In this document: positions 36,035 through 46,696 of the stretch, one piece after another
Numbering within the stretch: the stretch's first letter is position 1
How the letters are laid out: every line of letters begins with the position of its first letter
Assembly (NCBI RefSeq): GCF_003182595.1
Contig: NZ_PDNZ01000010.1
Location: 11,252-75,251 of the forward strand
Length of the DNA: 64,000 bases
Direction of reading: 5' to 3'
Source: Prosthecochloris marina
GTDB taxonomy: Bacteria; Bacteroidota; Chlorobiia; Chlorobiales; Chlorobiaceae
Program-made: the position numbers and the translations under genes
The notes under the pieces: generated by a model
Database searches by the model: none
What the model was told of the DNA's origin: nothing
The model's input: the letters and a program-made list of their open reading frames with translations, nothing else

Positions 36035-37742
36035 TCGCTGGAGCCTTTCCATGCCATATACCGCTCAGCATCCAGGAGTAAAACCATGTCCCCACGGCAC
36101 AAAGTATGAAAGTGACGACAATATCAAATAATGAACCGTTGAGTGAAAACCCGGGAACATAACCGAAAAGAAACGGAGCGAGATAAAGAAACTTGGCAAA
36201 TTTGAAAGCCGAGAAGGCGGTCTTCCACATATTCGCTTCGGCTATTGCAGCACCGGTGAATGCCGCAATACAAACAGGAGGGGTAACATTTGAATCCTGT
36301 GAGAGCCAGTAGACAATCATGTGAGCGGCAATCAAGTTCACCCCAAGATGGGTCAGAGCAGGAACGGCGACGACAGCGGTTATAAGATACGCTGCGGTTA
36401 CAGGAACCCCCATGCCGAGCACCAGCGAGGCCAGTGCAATGAACCCGATCGTCAAAAAAAGATGCCCTTGAGCCAGTTCAATGATGATGTCGGCAAAAGT
36501 AAGCACCACTCCGCTGTAGTTGAGTACGCCGATAATGATTCCGATCACTCCGACGGTCGAGCCAATGAGCAGGCTGTTTTCGGTGCCTTTTCGCGCAGCT
36601 TCTCTGAACGCTGCTACATCGATCCTCGTCTCCTTACGTAACCAGCTTACCGCGATACAGCTTACAATACCGAGAACCGCAGCATAGCCGGGTGAAAACC
36701 CTTGAAACATGAAAACCGTTATCATGACGATCGGCAAGGTGTAATACCATCCTTTTTTCAGGATATCGAGCGCATTTCCACCAAACTGCTCACCTGTAAG
36801 GCCCTGCTTTTTGGCTTCATAGTGAACCATCATAAAAACACTGAAAAAGTAAAGCAGAGCCGGAACAAGAGCCACTTGCATGATTCGAGCGTAAGACACC
36901 CCCGTCAATTCAGCCATGATAAACCCGCCGGCACCCATAATAGGAGGCATGAACATACCACCTATAGACGCTGCAGGCTCGATTCCGCCTGCCACATGCG
37001 ACCGAAATCCGGCCTTTTTCATCATTGGAATCGTAAATGTTCCGGTTGAAGCCGTATTGGCAATCGCACTTCCGGAAATGGATCCGAACAGACCGCTTGC
37101 AATAACAGCTACCTTGGCAGATCCTCCTGTTCTGTGGCCAAACACTGCCAGAGGAAAGTCGATAAAAAACTGTTTCGCTCCCGATTTCTCAAGAAAAGCC
37201 CCAAAAATCACAAAAAGCACAATGTAGGTGGCCAGAACATTTGCCATTATTCCGAACACCCCGTCACTTTTGTAAAAAATACTGGTGCACAAACCTGAAA
37301 AACTCTCTCCAGCATGGGCAAACATATCGGGGGCATAATCGCCGTAAACACCATAGAACAGCATAAGCGCTCCGATAAAAACAAATACGTTACCCACAAC
37401 CCTTCTTGCGAGTTCCACCCCGAGTAGTACCCCGATAACCGCCACTACAGTATCGAGAGGGGTTTCCATACCGACTCGATAGTTGATCGCCTCGAAATTC
37501 AGAATCCAGTACCCGATCGAAAACACAGAAAGAGCAACCAGCAGGTAATCGACAACACGCATCAGATGAGATTCCGATCGGTAGAGCAGGAAAACAAGAA
37601 CATAGGTGATCAAGATATACACACCTCGATGGTATTCGGTTGGTGCGGGCTGGATGAATGCCGAATACCCATAGAAGAGAACCAGCACAACTGCCAACAG
37701 ATCGAAAATGATTTGCTCAATCCTGTACAGCCGATCGTACAC
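35988..37742 (-). CDS. TRAP transporter fused permease (DctQM type, TAXI family)
   Basis: A 584-residue membrane protein with about 16 helices. The first third is the DctQ-like small subunit, the rest the DctM-like large subunit (SGLFGSISGSAIANTASTGT, IEPAASIGGMFMPPIMGAGG, LASLVLGMGVPVTAAYLITA are DctM motifs of the TRAP 4TM/12TM fusion group). TRAP systems take up organic acids using a Na+ or H+ gradient. The start lies one base after the stop of the TAXI-type binding protein gene, so the two are one operon. The substrate is not given by sequence. Confidence 0.93.
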   Translation of the reverse strand: MYDRLYRIEQIIFDLLAVVLVLFYGYSAFIQPAPTEYHRGVYILITYVLVFLLYRSESHLMRVVDYLLVALSVFSIGYWILNFEAINYRVGMETPLDTVVAVIGVLLGVELARRVVGNVFVFIGALMLFYGVYGDYAPDMFAHAGESFSGLCTSIFYKSDGVFGIMANVLATYIVLFVIFGAFLEKSGAKQFFIDFPLAVFGHRTGGSAKVAVIASGLFGSISGSAIANTASTGTFTIPMMKKAGFRSHVAGGIEPAASIGGMFMPPIMGAGGFIMAELTGVSYARIMQVALVPALLYFFSVFMMVHYEAKKQGLTGEQFGGNALDILKKGWYYTLPIVMITVFMFQGFSPGYAAVLGIVSCIAVSWLRKETRIDVAAFREAARKGTENSLLIGSTVGVIGIIIGVLNYSGVVLTFADIIIELAQGHLFLTIGFIALASLVLGMGVPVTAAYLITAVVAVPALTHLGVNLIAAHMIVYWLSQDSNVTPPVCIAAFTGAAIAEANMWKTAFSAFKFAKFLYLAPFLFGYVPGFSLNGSLFDIVVTFILCAVGTWFYSWMLSGIWHGKAPAINPVRDGSGGRGGNL

Positions 37743-37743
37743 C

Positions 37744-38718
37744 TTACAACACCCCCTTCTCTCTCCAGAACCTCACTGCTCCGGGATGCATTGGCGTTAC
37801 AATGCCATTGACTCCGTTTTCGATGCTCATCCCCCTGAAGTTTTTTTTCTGGCTCACCATATACGCAATCCCCTCATCGCTGTAGACAAGCGATAACATT
37901 TTATAAACAACATCATCGGGGACATCTGCATTAGCCACCCAGAGAGCCGAATCCTGAAAAGAATGCCTGTCTTCATCGACTCCTCGGTAGGTACCGGCGG
38001 GAATGGTGACTTTGGTGAAGTACGGATACTTTTCATAAAAACCGCTGTTTAGCGCAGCAGTTTCCAAACTGAGAAGATCGATGCTGTTTGTCTGGGATGC
38101 CATAATAACCGCCCCGCTGGGAAAAGCTGTAAAGAGCCAGAATGCATCGAGTTGCCGATTCCCGAACGCCGCGGCAGCATCATTGTACCCCATGGCGTTT
38201 CTCTCGATTTTTTCCCACAATCCAAGATGGGTAAAAAACAGCTCGCAATTGGCAAAAGCACCTGACCCTGCATTCCCAACCCCAACTTTTTTGCCTTGCA
38301 GATCATCGACGGAGCTTACCCCGCCCCCCTTTCGCACCACCAACTGGGCAGGAGCACCGTACAGATAACCTACTGCCAGCACTTTGTCATAGGTTTTCGG
38401 GTCGTGCCTGAGCATTCCATTCCTGCCCTGGTAGAGATGGCCGGAATAAACCACGGCAAAATCCGACTTTCCTGCATTCACCCTGCGCAGATTTTCGATC
38501 GAACCTGCCGAAGACTGGGCTTTCACCGAAAACTCTTTTATATCTTTGACCGGCTTGTAGGTCTGTATTGCATTTGCAACGACCTGGAAAGTCCCCCCCG
38601 CCGGACCACCGCCGAAAACAAAGCGCGTCTTGACGGCAAAGGCATCCGGTACCGATACAAGTGATACCATCACAAGCGAAACAATAGTAAAAACAGGAAA
38701 AAAATGTTTTCTACTCAT
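37744..38718 (-). CDS. TAXI-family TRAP solute-binding protein
   Basis: About 324 residues from the ATG at 38718 (MSRKHFFPVFTIVSLVMVSL), which gives a good signal peptide with cleavage near AFA/VKT; the frame is open 18 codons further upstream. FVFGGGPAGGTFQVVANAI is the TAXI-family N-terminus, and the C-terminus keeps TPMHPGAVRFWREKG. In relatives these proteins bind glutamate-like or other carboxylates and deliver them to the fused permease encoded just downstream. Confidence 0.92.
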   Translation of the reverse strand: MSRKHFFPVFTIVSLVMVSLVSVPDAFAVKTRFVFGGGPAGGTFQVVANAIQTYKPVKDIKEFSVKAQSSAGSIENLRRVNAGKSDFAVVYSGHLYQGRNGMLRHDPKTYDKVLAVGYLYGAPAQLVVRKGGGVSSVDDLQGKKVGVGNAGSGAFANCELFFTHLGLWEKIERNAMGYNDAAAAFGNRQLDAFWLFTAFPSGAVIMASQTNSIDLLSLETAALNSGFYEKYPYFTKVTIPAGTYRGVDEDRHSFQDSALWVANADVPDDVVYKMLSLVYSDEGIAYMVSQKKNFRGMSIENGVNGIVTPMHPGAVRFWREKGVL

Positions 38719-38841
38719 AGCATGTTGAGTCCTTTTAATGTGCTTTGATGAAAATGTGCGATGAAGCTTCAAGAAAAAGAAAACTGGACGGGGAATTCAG
38801 TTAGGTTATGAAACAATCTGCTCGTTAGCGGTAAAACAGCC

Positions 38842-39315
38842 TCACTTTTTTCGCCGAGCTGCCGCCATTTTTGCAGCCCCGGCAAGCTTGCCACCGTAAT
38901 GACCAAGGAGGGTAACAACCGGCATCATCGCCAAAAGAAGCACGATATAGACCCAATGCAGCCAGTCGTTACGGTACATCACATCTGGAACCGTCAAGCG
39001 GATTGCCACCGCAAAAGCAACAAGTCCGAAAAGCACAAACGACAGCCGAATCTTGTTCATGAAAACAGGAGTTTTAGCCCGTTTGTAGTTCACCGTCCAG
39101 TCGTGAATTCCCGAAAAAAAAGATACCGGAATCGCAAACAGCACGATAATGATAAGATGCTCGACGGTATGCTCGAAAAACGGATCACTTGAAGGAAGGG
39201 TAAGCAGAAGATAAAGCACAGCAACCGGTATCAATCCATTGCTGAAATGTGCGGCGACAGGATGTACGAAAAAACTCTCCTTCATTTCTTTCAGCAAGCT
39301 TTTCTTTTCTGCCAT
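38842..39315 (-). CDS. Small membrane protein (DUF2231-like)
   Basis: A 157-residue protein from the ATG at 39315, which follows AGGAGA; the frame is open upstream but has no ribosome site. Four membrane helices: about 17-33, 41-60, 78-97 and 108-130. HPVAAHFSNGLIPVAVLY recalls the HPxxVHFP start of DUF2231 membrane proteins, and SGIHDWTVNYKRAKTPVFMNK the loop after helix 2. The function is unknown. It lies between the TRAP operon and the Mrp operon on the same strand. Confidence 0.7.
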   Translation of the reverse strand: MAEKKSLLKEMKESFFVHPVAAHFSNGLIPVAVLYLLLTLPSSDPFFEHTVEHLIIIVLFAIPVSFFSGIHDWTVNYKRAKTPVFMNKIRLSFVLFGLVAFAVAIRLTVPDVMYRNDWLHWVYIVLLLAMMPVVTLLGHYGGKLAGAAKMAAARRKK

Positions 39316-39398
39316 AGCCCTCTCCTTTGCTTGTGGATTGAAACTGGAATAAGATTTTGCAGATACAGAAGATAATGTAACACCTTTACCGCAAAAAC

Positions 39399-39737
39399 TC
39401 ATTTATCGGCCTTTTCCATACGCTCTTTGAACTGATCTATTTTTGTTTTTTCCCATAAGGGTACCTTGCCGAAATATGCTGCTCTGCCGATAATGTGAGC
39501 AGCTACTGGTGCTGTAAGAAACAAGAAAATAATGATTGCTACAGCTCGGAAAGCAATACCAATATCCTGCCAGTAAACGGTCGTCCCGATAAGCACCAGC
39601 CCTATACCCAGCGTTGAAGCTTTGGTCGTTGCCGACATACGGGTATAGAGATCGGGCATTTTCAGGATACCGATTGCCGAAACAAGAATAAAAAGGGTTC
39701 CCAGAAGCAAAAAAACACCGCTTAGAATTTCTATCAT
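39399..39737 (-). CDS. mrpG: Na+/H+ antiporter subunit G
   Basis: A 112-residue protein with three helices and the family signature near residues 23-45 (IGILKMPDLYTRMSATTKAS). It is the last gene of the mrpABCDEFG set, overlapping mrpF by four bases. MrpG is a small membrane subunit of the antiporter complex. Confidence 0.93.
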   Translation of the reverse strand: MIEILSGVFLLLGTLFILVSAIGILKMPDLYTRMSATTKASTLGIGLVLIGTTVYWQDIGIAFRAVAIIIFLFLTAPVAAHIIGRAAYFGKVPLWEKTKIDQFKERMEKADK

Positions 39738-40006
39738 TCTCTTCCCCTCCTTCCAAGATAGTATGCAAAAGCCACCGTACCGAGAAACGCCAGCAATGCC
39801 ACGATGATACCCACATCGAGGAATGTTGTCGTCTTCTTTTGAATAGAGTAGACCGCAATGAAAGCTATCGCGTTAGCCGACAAAAGGTCCAGCGAAACAA
39901 TCCGGTCTTCGATGCTCGGACCGATAACCAGGCGCAGAAAAATCACCAGAATCGAAAGACCGATGATGATCACCGAAATATCTACGGACCATTCTATAAA
40001 CGTCAT
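39734..40006 (-). CDS. mrpF: Na+/H+ antiporter subunit F
   Basis: A 90-residue protein with three helices. VIFLRLVIGPSIEDRIVSLDLLSANAIA is the MrpF core. It overlaps mrpE and mrpG by four bases each, so the operon is translationally coupled. In characterised Mrp systems MrpF is related to bile/Na+ efflux functions but needs the full complex. Confidence 0.93.
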   Translation of the reverse strand: MTFIEWSVDISVIIIGLSILVIFLRLVIGPSIEDRIVSLDLLSANAIAFIAVYSIQKKTTTFLDVGIIVALLAFLGTVAFAYYLGRRGRE

Positions 40007-40476
40007 CGCATCACCTCGATCAATCGTTTTTCAAGACCTTCTTTAAGTTCATCGCAAAACCGAACGGCATCTTTGACATACAGCGCATGCACGTAGAGCG
40101 TCTTTCTATCAGGAGATACATCGAGACTCAGCGTTCCAGGGGTCAGGGTAACGAGATTCGCGAAGAGTGTGATCTCGACATCTGTCTTGACATCGAGCGG
40201 AAAAGCAATCACTCCGGGCTCCATGTAATCCTTCGGTGTAATGATATCGAACGCCACCCTGAGATTCGCGATGAGTAATTCCTTCAGAAAGTACAGAACA
40301 AACTTGATTACCAGCGGTATTTTTGAAAAATACTTTGTTTCTTTCCACGCCGAACGCGAAAACCATAGAATCAGATAGCCAACAACCATGCCAAGCACAA
40401 ACGTTCCGGCAGTGAAGTCACCGACAAGCAACATCCAGGCTATCGCCAGAAGGATATTGAAAAGAAAGGGATTCAC
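40003..40476 (-). CDS. mrpE: Na+/H+ antiporter subunit E
   Basis: A 157-residue membrane protein. The N-terminal helices ([20 protein letters not shown]) and the C-terminal soluble part ([20 protein letters not shown]) are those of MrpE. It overlaps mrpD by four bases. MrpE supports assembly of the complex. Confidence 0.93.
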   Translation of the reverse strand: MNPFLFNILLAIAWMLLVGDFTAGTFVLGMVVGYLILWFSRSAWKETKYFSKIPLVIKFVLYFLKELLIANLRVAFDIITPKDYMEPGVIAFPLDVKTDVEITLFANLVTLTPGTLSLDVSPDRKTLYVHALYVKDAVRFCDELKEGLEKRLIEVMR

Positions 40477-41990
40477 GAGCGACCTCCTATAACCGCATTG
40501 ATGTAATTACGCGCATCCAGCAATTCATAGGCCGCTCTGTCCACAAGCTTGAAAAAAGGCTCGAACCAGAGCCCGAACACCACCGTCAGGAATCCGAGCA
40601 TGATAATCGGTACTATGGTAGCCGCTTTTTTCATGGTCGGAGTTCGCAGATACCCCTCATCCTCAACGCCGCCCTCTCCGCGTGGATCATCTTTCCAGAA
40701 CGCTTCGTTCCAGATCTTCACCATGGAAAACAAAGTCAACATGCTTACGCCAAGAGCAACCCCGACCAGCAGATGGTGCTCCGAGTCGATCCCGGCCTTA
40801 ATCACAACGAACTTTGCCCAGAATCCCGATAGCGGAGGAATACCGGCCAGACCCAGAGCCGGAACCAGAAACAGCAGCCCGAGCATTGGATAAAAGCGGT
40901 AGATTCCACCGATCTCCCGGAGATCCCAGGATCCCTTTAAACGATGGATAAGACCGCTTAGGTAGAAAAGATTTGTTTTGGCGACAATATTATGAATGAT
41001 ATAAAACAGCGCTCCTGCAATAGCCAAAGGCGACTGCACCGCCAGAGCAAAAATCATATATCCTATCTGGCTGATGATATGAAAAGAAAGCAGCTTGCGC
41101 ATGTCATACTGCACTACGGCACCAAGCACCCCAACAACCATCGTGAAGGAAGAAAGAACAAGCAGCACCTGATGGATAAACGATACGCCATCATACGAAA
41201 AAATAGTCGTGAAAAAACGCATGATCGCATACACACCCACTTTTGTCAACAGCCCGGCAAAGATAGCGGAAACTGCAATCGGAGGAGTATGATATGACGC
41301 AGGAAGCCAGAAAAAAAGTGGAAAGATAGCCGCTTTAACCCCGAAAGTGATCATGAAAAGCACCGCCACCACCGACAGCAGTTCCCGATGGTCAAGCAGG
41401 GGAATCCTCAGAGCAAGGTCTGCCATGTTGAGCGTACCTGCAGTCCCGTAAAGAATCCCAGATGCGGCGAGAAAAACCGACGAGGAAAGAAGATTCAACG
41501 TCACATACTTGATTGCCCCTTCGAGCTGCTGCGGTCTCCCTCCAAGCACGAGCAGTACAAAAGAAGAGATCAGCATCACTTCAAACCAGACGTAGAGATT
41601 GAAGATATCTCCCGTCAGGAAAGCCCCGTTGATCCCCATAAGCAACAGTTGCAGAAGGGGATAGTAGAAATAGTGCTCCCTCTCCTCATCGATGGTCCCG
41701 AGAGAATACAGTGCCGTGGTAAATCCAATGAGAGCCGCGGCAACCACCATGATAGCAGAGAGTGTATCGGCTACGAGAGTTATCCCGAATGGGGCTTCCC
41801 AGCCACCGACCTGCAATGAAAGAATTCCTTCGGACAGCACACTGCCGAGTATAACCAGCGATACCCCGAGCATCGAGGCGGTTGCCACAACGTTCAGAAT
41901 ACGATGTAAGGCCACCGATCTTCGGAAGAAAATCATGATCAGCGCAGTGCAGAGCGGAAGCAGTATGGGCAACATGATAATCTTGCTCAT
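40473..41990 (-). CDS. mrpD: Na+/H+ antiporter subunit D
   Basis: A 505-residue protein with about 14 helices, homologous to respiratory complex I NuoM/NuoN subunits. Typical parts are [26 protein letters not shown] near 117, [29 protein letters not shown] near 230 and [19 protein letters not shown] near 300. MrpD and MrpA carry the ion paths of the antiporter. It overlaps mrpC and mrpE by four bases. Confidence 0.95.
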   Translation of the reverse strand: MSKIIMLPILLPLCTALIMIFFRRSVALHRILNVVATASMLGVSLVILGSVLSEGILSLQVGGWEAPFGITLVADTLSAIMVVAAALIGFTTALYSLGTIDEEREHYFYYPLLQLLLMGINGAFLTGDIFNLYVWFEVMLISSFVLLVLGGRPQQLEGAIKYVTLNLLSSSVFLAASGILYGTAGTLNMADLALRIPLLDHRELLSVVAVLFMITFGVKAAIFPLFFWLPASYHTPPIAVSAIFAGLLTKVGVYAIMRFFTTIFSYDGVSFIHQVLLVLSSFTMVVGVLGAVVQYDMRKLLSFHIISQIGYMIFALAVQSPLAIAGALFYIIHNIVAKTNLFYLSGLIHRLKGSWDLREIGGIYRFYPMLGLLFLVPALGLAGIPPLSGFWAKFVVIKAGIDSEHHLLVGVALGVSMLTLFSMVKIWNEAFWKDDPRGEGGVEDEGYLRTPTMKKAATIVPIIMLGFLTVVFGLWFEPFFKLVDRAAYELLDARNYINAVIGGRS

Positions 41991-42352
41991 AACCGTTCCT
42001 CCGGAAGCTGGTCGGTGCTTCTCATTTTATCCAGGTCCTCGGTTCCAAGCGTCAGGTAGGCACGCTTGAAAAGCACAAGGGCAAACGCCTGCACGCCAAA
42101 CCCTATAACGATCGATGTAAGTATGAGGGCTTGCGGCAAAGGATCGGCAAATGGTTCGGTAAGCATTTCCGCCCCTTCCGGCACAAATGCAGGAACCCCT
42201 TTGGTAAGCCTTCCGACGGTAAAGATCATAAGGTTGGCCGCGTGACCCAGAAAAATCAGCCCGAAAATAACCTTGACGATGCTTCTCCTCAATACAAGAT
42301 AGGTCCCGGCAGCATAGAGTGCACCGACAATCACAGCAAGCAGAAACGTCAT
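41987..42352 (-). CDS. mrpC: Na+/H+ antiporter subunit C
   Basis: A 121-residue NuoK-like protein from the ATG at 42352, which overlaps the mrpB stop as [24 protein letters not shown] and [24 protein letters not shown] are MrpC markers. A longer reading from 42544 would run deep into mrpB and is rejected. Confidence 0.94.
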   Translation of the reverse strand: MTFLLAVIVGALYAAGTYLVLRRSIVKVIFGLIFLGHAANLMIFTVGRLTKGVPAFVPEGAEMLTEPFADPLPQALILTSIVIGFGVQAFALVLFKRAYLTLGTEDLDKMRSTDQLPEERL

Positions 42353-42765
42353 AAGCGGTCCTCCTCTGCTAGCGAAAAGATGATACAGAGCGTTATACCC
42401 AGCACAAGAAAGTACACTCCGAGATCGAACAACAGGGGCGTCCCCACTTTTCCGACAAAAGGAATTCCCGTATCGATCCAGACTGCCTTCATGAACACCT
42501 CTCCGACAACAAGCGACGGCAACGTGCTTGCAATGGCTGTGCACAAACCGGCAGCAATAATCGTAATGGGCTCAAACCGGACAATAGTCCGTGCCGCTTC
42601 AATGCCGTTTGCGATAAAGTAAAGCGCATAGGCTGCTGCTGCAACAAGACCACCGACAAACCCACCACCCGGTTCGTTATGCCCCCGGAACAGCAGAAAC
42701 ACCGAAAACATCAATAACAAAAGCAACAGATAACGCGACGCGGTAGCAAGAATCATGGAATACAT
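42349..42765 (-). CDS. mrpB: Na+/H+ antiporter subunit B
   Basis: A 138-residue protein with four helices. [22 protein letters not shown] near 20-41 is the MrpB hallmark, and [21 protein letters not shown] lies near the C-terminus. It starts one base after the mrpA stop and overlaps mrpC. Confidence 0.95.
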   Translation of the reverse strand: MYSMILATASRYLLLLLLMFSVFLLFRGHNEPGGGFVGGLVAAAAYALYFIANGIEAARTIVRFEPITIIAAGLCTAIASTLPSLVVGEVFMKAVWIDTGIPFVGKVGTPLLFDLGVYFLVLGITLCIIFSLAEEDRL

Positions 42766-42766
42766 A

Positions 42767-45061
42767 TCACTTCCTCCTGTCAGGTCTGAGTTTCAACAGC
42801 GCAAAAACCCCCAACGCTGCTACCGTCAGCACCGTGATTTCTCCCAAAGTGTCAATCGCCCTGAAATCCACGAGAATAACATTTACCACATTACGACCTT
42901 TCCCGTCAGGAAAGCTCGCTTCGGCAAAAAAGCGCTTTAGTGCTGACGAAAGCTCAAACGATGAAGCAAAAAGCACTGTAAGCGTCATCGTGCACCCGAC
43001 GCACAGAGCGATAACCGCGTCTCTGACTCTGTTCAGCGACCCGGAAAGTTTCAGAAAACCCGGAAGCTTGTAGAGCACCAGCACGAAGAGAACAACGTTA
43101 AGCGTCTCGATTGCAAAGGTTGTCAGACCAAGATCAGGGGCCCCATAGATCACGAAAATGATACCTATTGAAAACCCAAGCACGCCAAGAGCTACAATCG
43201 ACTTGAGTCTCGACTTGGATGTGACCAGAAGCAGCGTTGAAACCAGGATGATGAATGCTAAAGCACCCTCGTAAAAAGTAATTGAAAAGTCCGGTACCAT
43301 GGTAATCTGTCCTGCCGATCGAAAAAGGGGAAAAGAGACCAGAAAAACCGTTGTGACGACAAAAAATATGATGTAGTTGCGCAGATAACCGTTTTGGACA
43401 AGTCGGGTCTCCATCCGTGCGAACGACAACATACCCTTGATTGTCATCTCATACCAGACCGAAGGCCTGGCGATTGCAGGTAGCGATATCTGTAAAACCC
43501 CGGGAACCTTCTCCCGCACCAGATAGAGAACCGCACCGAGCAGAAGAGTCACGAAACTTAAAAGTAGGACCAGATTGAACCCTTCCCATATAGAAACCTT
43601 GAGACTGAGCGTTTCAGACAGAATGCTCTGCGCCGACTGTTCGAGCATCGTGGCAATGAAAAAGTTGGGAAAGAGCCCGAAGAGAAGTCCCAAAACAGCA
43701 AGCACACCTGGCCCGATAAGCATTTTTAGCGCCGCCTCATGTGGAGGCCTTGGAGTTACAGGCATTTTTCCCCAAAACGGTTTGAATCCGACAAACAAGG
43801 TAACCATCACCACAAACGCATGGGCGAGCACCGCACCAACAATGAGAAAGGTCCCCCAGTATTCCACCTCAAGAATCGATTTATACACCGTTTCCTTGCC
43901 AATGAATCCGATAAGAGGAATCACTCCCATCATTGAGAACGATGCAAGAACTGCGGTAAGCGTTGTCACCGGCATCAACCTATACAACCCTCCCAGCTTT
44001 CTCACATCTCGAGTCCCGGTTTCGTGATCAAGCGTTCCCGCAATGAGAAAGAGAGCTCCCTTGTACAGCGAATGTGCGATAAGGTAGATAAAAAACGCCT
44101 TGATCGCCAGTTTTGAACCGATACCGAGCAGCATCACAAGCGTCCCCAATACCGAAAGCGTTGAATAGGCGAGCAGCCTTTTCAAGTCGGTCTGCTTAAA
44201 GGCGAGCATGGCCGAAAAAAGCATGGTCACTGCACCCGTTATCAGTATCGTATCCTGCCATAGTGGCGTTCCACCTATCTCATGATTCATCCTCGCTATA
44301 AGGTAAATCCCCGCCTTGACCATCGTTGCCGAATGCAGATAAGCACTGACCGGAGTAGGAGCCTCCATGGCGTTGGGAAGCCAGAAATGAAAAGGAAACT
44401 GTGCCGACTTGGTAAATGCTCCGACCAGCACAAGCACCACAATCGCTGGATACAGCTCATGAGCGATAATCGCTTCACTTTTGTCGTAAAATGATGAAAT
44501 CTCGAAGCTCCCGGTCACATTATAGAGTAGAATGATACCGGAGAGAAGAGCAAGCCCCCCCCCGCCTGTAACAAGTAACGCCTGTAAAGCAGCTTTCCTT
44601 GACGACTCTTTATGGTGATTGAAACCGATAAGGAGAAACGAACTGATACTGGTCAGTTCCCAGAACACAAACATCAAAAGCATGTTGTCCGAGAGCACCA
44701 GCCCCAGCATGGATGTCATGAATATGCCGATATACACATAAAATCTGCCGGTCTGCGCATAGGCTTTCATGTAAGCTCCGGCAAAAAGAAACACAGCGGC
44801 ACCGATCAGTGTGATGATCAGCGAGAAGGTCAGGCTCAAACCGTCGAGAAGAAAGGAGAAGTTGACGCCAAGAGACGGTAACCATGGCCCTGACTCCCGG
44901 ATAACCTGCCCGGCGGCAATTTGCGGATAACGAGCCAGAAACCCGAAAAACATGAACAGGGGGAAAATAACGGCAATCCAGCCGAAGTTCTCCCTGAACC
45001 GTTTATAGAGCAACGGAGCAAGTGCCGAGGCACAATATCCTATGGCTAACAGAATCAGCAA
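42767..45061 (-). CDS. mrpA: Na+/H+ antiporter subunit A
   Basis: A 764-residue membrane protein, near the usual size (about 770-800). The first 500 residues are NuoL-like ([74 protein letters not shown]). The C-terminal part holds the DUF4040-like and MrpA-tail domains ([47 protein letters not shown]). It is the first gene of a complete mrpABCDEFG operon, which expels Na+ in exchange for protons in salty or alkaline surroundings. Confidence 0.96.
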   Translation of the reverse strand: MLILLAIGYCASALAPLLYKRFRENFGWIAVIFPLFMFFGFLARYPQIAAGQVIRESGPWLPSLGVNFSFLLDGLSLTFSLIITLIGAAVFLFAGAYMKAYAQTGRFYVYIGIFMTSMLGLVLSDNMLLMFVFWELTSISSFLLIGFNHHKESSRKAALQALLVTGGGGLALLSGIILLYNVTGSFEISSFYDKSEAIIAHELYPAIVVLVLVGAFTKSAQFPFHFWLPNAMEAPTPVSAYLHSATMVKAGIYLIARMNHEIGGTPLWQDTILITGAVTMLFSAMLAFKQTDLKRLLAYSTLSVLGTLVMLLGIGSKLAIKAFFIYLIAHSLYKGALFLIAGTLDHETGTRDVRKLGGLYRLMPVTTLTAVLASFSMMGVIPLIGFIGKETVYKSILEVEYWGTFLIVGAVLAHAFVVMVTLFVGFKPFWGKMPVTPRPPHEAALKMLIGPGVLAVLGLLFGLFPNFFIATMLEQSAQSILSETLSLKVSIWEGFNLVLLLSFVTLLLGAVLYLVREKVPGVLQISLPAIARPSVWYEMTIKGMLSFARMETRLVQNGYLRNYIIFFVVTTVFLVSFPLFRSAGQITMVPDFSITFYEGALAFIILVSTLLLVTSKSRLKSIVALGVLGFSIGIIFVIYGAPDLGLTTFAIETLNVVLFVLVLYKLPGFLKLSGSLNRVRDAVIALCVGCTMTLTVLFASSFELSSALKRFFAEASFPDGKGRNVVNVILVDFRAIDTLGEITVLTVAALGVFALLKLRPDRRK

Positions 45062-45217
45062 TCTATAAAGACTTAAGTGATTTGTGTTGACAGAATTAAC
45101 CGCTGGAAACGTTCGGTTGTTCCCGGAAAGATTGCAAAGAAAAGATTACCAACAAAAACATTACTGTGGTGAAACCGATCGATTCGCTTGCTATCGGATA
45201 ACCTGAAAATCTTTAAC

Positions 45218-46519
45218 TCAGGACTCAGCCGGCTCCCTATACGCTCTCCATGCACGGGCAACTCCTTTCAGAGAGCAGGAAAGCAGAAGTGCCGTAGCAA
45301 GAACAACAACACTCCCCACTCTGATGGCAACGGCCGTTCCGAAAAGCTCCGAAAGTATGCCAACCTCCAAATTACCGATCGGCATGAACCCCATCAGAAC
45401 CATCAGATAAATACTCATGACCCTACCCCGATAGCGGTCATCGACAAGGTACTGCACTGTAGCGGTCATGGTTGCAAAAGCCGAGAGGAGACCCATGCCT
45501 GCTATAAAAAGAAAGATCATTCCGAGTCGCTCATCCTGCACAAAAGAAAATGCGATCAGCCCAAGAGAAAAGGTAACGCTTCCACCGACAACCATACTGC
45601 TGTTACGAACCCGACCCGAGGTTATTGAAACCAGAACGGTACCGGAAAGAGACCCTAATCCCAATGCAGAAAAAAGATACCCCATACCTTCCGAACCAAG
45701 ACCGTAGGTCTGTTTGGCGACCACGGGCAACATCGACACGAACGACCAGCCGAAGATAGACACCACCGAAGCAAAAAGCACGATAGTCCTGATAATGGGA
45801 TGCTGCCATGTATAGACCACTCCATCACGAATGGACTGTAGGGTTGAACCAGAATCGGTTACTTTTTCCTGAGAAGTAGTTGTATGAATAGCAAAAAGAG
45901 CGAGAATTACAGCAATATAGCTTACTCCGTTTGCCAAAAACGCACCCCCCGTACCGGTATAGGAAATCATAAAGCCGGCGATGACAGGACCGATTACCCG
46001 CGACGTGTTCAAGATGGCGGAATTGAGCGCTACGGCCGAACGAAGCTGATCGTGCTCCACCATTTCACTTAAAAAAGCCTGTAGCGCAGGCGTTGCAACC
46101 GACGTTACGCAACCGAGCAGAAACGCAAGTTCCATGATGATCACAAGGGTGATAGCCCCTGTGATGGTAAACAAACCGAGCGCCAGAGCCAATACCATGG
46201 ACAATATCTGTGTCCAGAGAAGTATTGTTTTCCGGTCATAGCGGTCAACAATCACCCCACCGAACAGAGAAAACAACAACGCAGGAAGTGATGACGCTGC
46301 TGCAGTAACCCCAACCCAGAACGCTGAACCGGTCATTTCCAGCACCAGCCAACCCAGAGCCACCATCTGCAGCCAGGTACCTATCATAGAAACGATCTGC
46401 CCGATAAAATACAGCCGGAAATTCCTGCTGCAAAAAGCGGGAAAAGCCGAAAGAAGCCATGCTTTCAAACCGGAACACTCACAGTCGGCGGAATCACCCT
46501 CACTCGAATCATCATTCAT
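45218..46519 (-). CDS. MFS transporter (EntS-like group)
   Basis: About 433 residues from the ATG at 46519, preceded by GAAGAG; the frame is open to 46588 with other Met codons. Twelve helices are predicted. NFRLYFIGQIVSMIGTWLQMVALGWLVL is the usual first-helix region of the MFS_3/EntS group, and GVIVDRYDRKTILLWTQIL is the loop 2-3 motif. Members export siderophores, drugs or unknown metabolites. A Cys-rich acidic leader (GDSADCECSGLKA) precedes helix 1. It is divergent from recQ. Confidence 0.9.
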   Translation of the reverse strand: MNDDSSEGDSADCECSGLKAWLLSAFPAFCSRNFRLYFIGQIVSMIGTWLQMVALGWLVLEMTGSAFWVGVTAAASSLPALLFSLFGGVIVDRYDRKTILLWTQILSMVLALALGLFTITGAITLVIIMELAFLLGCVTSVATPALQAFLSEMVEHDQLRSAVALNSAILNTSRVIGPVIAGFMISYTGTGGAFLANGVSYIAVILALFAIHTTTSQEKVTDSGSTLQSIRDGVVYTWQHPIIRTIVLFASVVSIFGWSFVSMLPVVAKQTYGLGSEGMGYLFSALGLGSLSGTVLVSITSGRVRNSSMVVGGSVTFSLGLIAFSFVQDERLGMIFLFIAGMGLLSAFATMTATVQYLVDDRYRGRVMSIYLMVLMGFMPIGNLEVGILSELFGTAVAIRVGSVVVLATALLLSCSLKGVARAWRAYREPAES

Positions 46520-46696
46520 CGAAATCTCTTCAGTAAAAGAACACTCTTTATTCATCATCATAGACATCATATCATAAACCGGAGGCAAGATAGGAAAAGA
46601 AAACGAGAACTATACAAGCCACCTCATATTGCCCTTTTGCAGCAGAGCCTCTATATTCAATACCAAGTCTTACCTGCACAATAACGATACACCGGC

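Noticed and set aside
42353..42544. Extended N-terminus of mrpC
   Set aside because: These codons lie within mrpB in another frame; the ATG at 42352 with ATGA overlap fits the family length.
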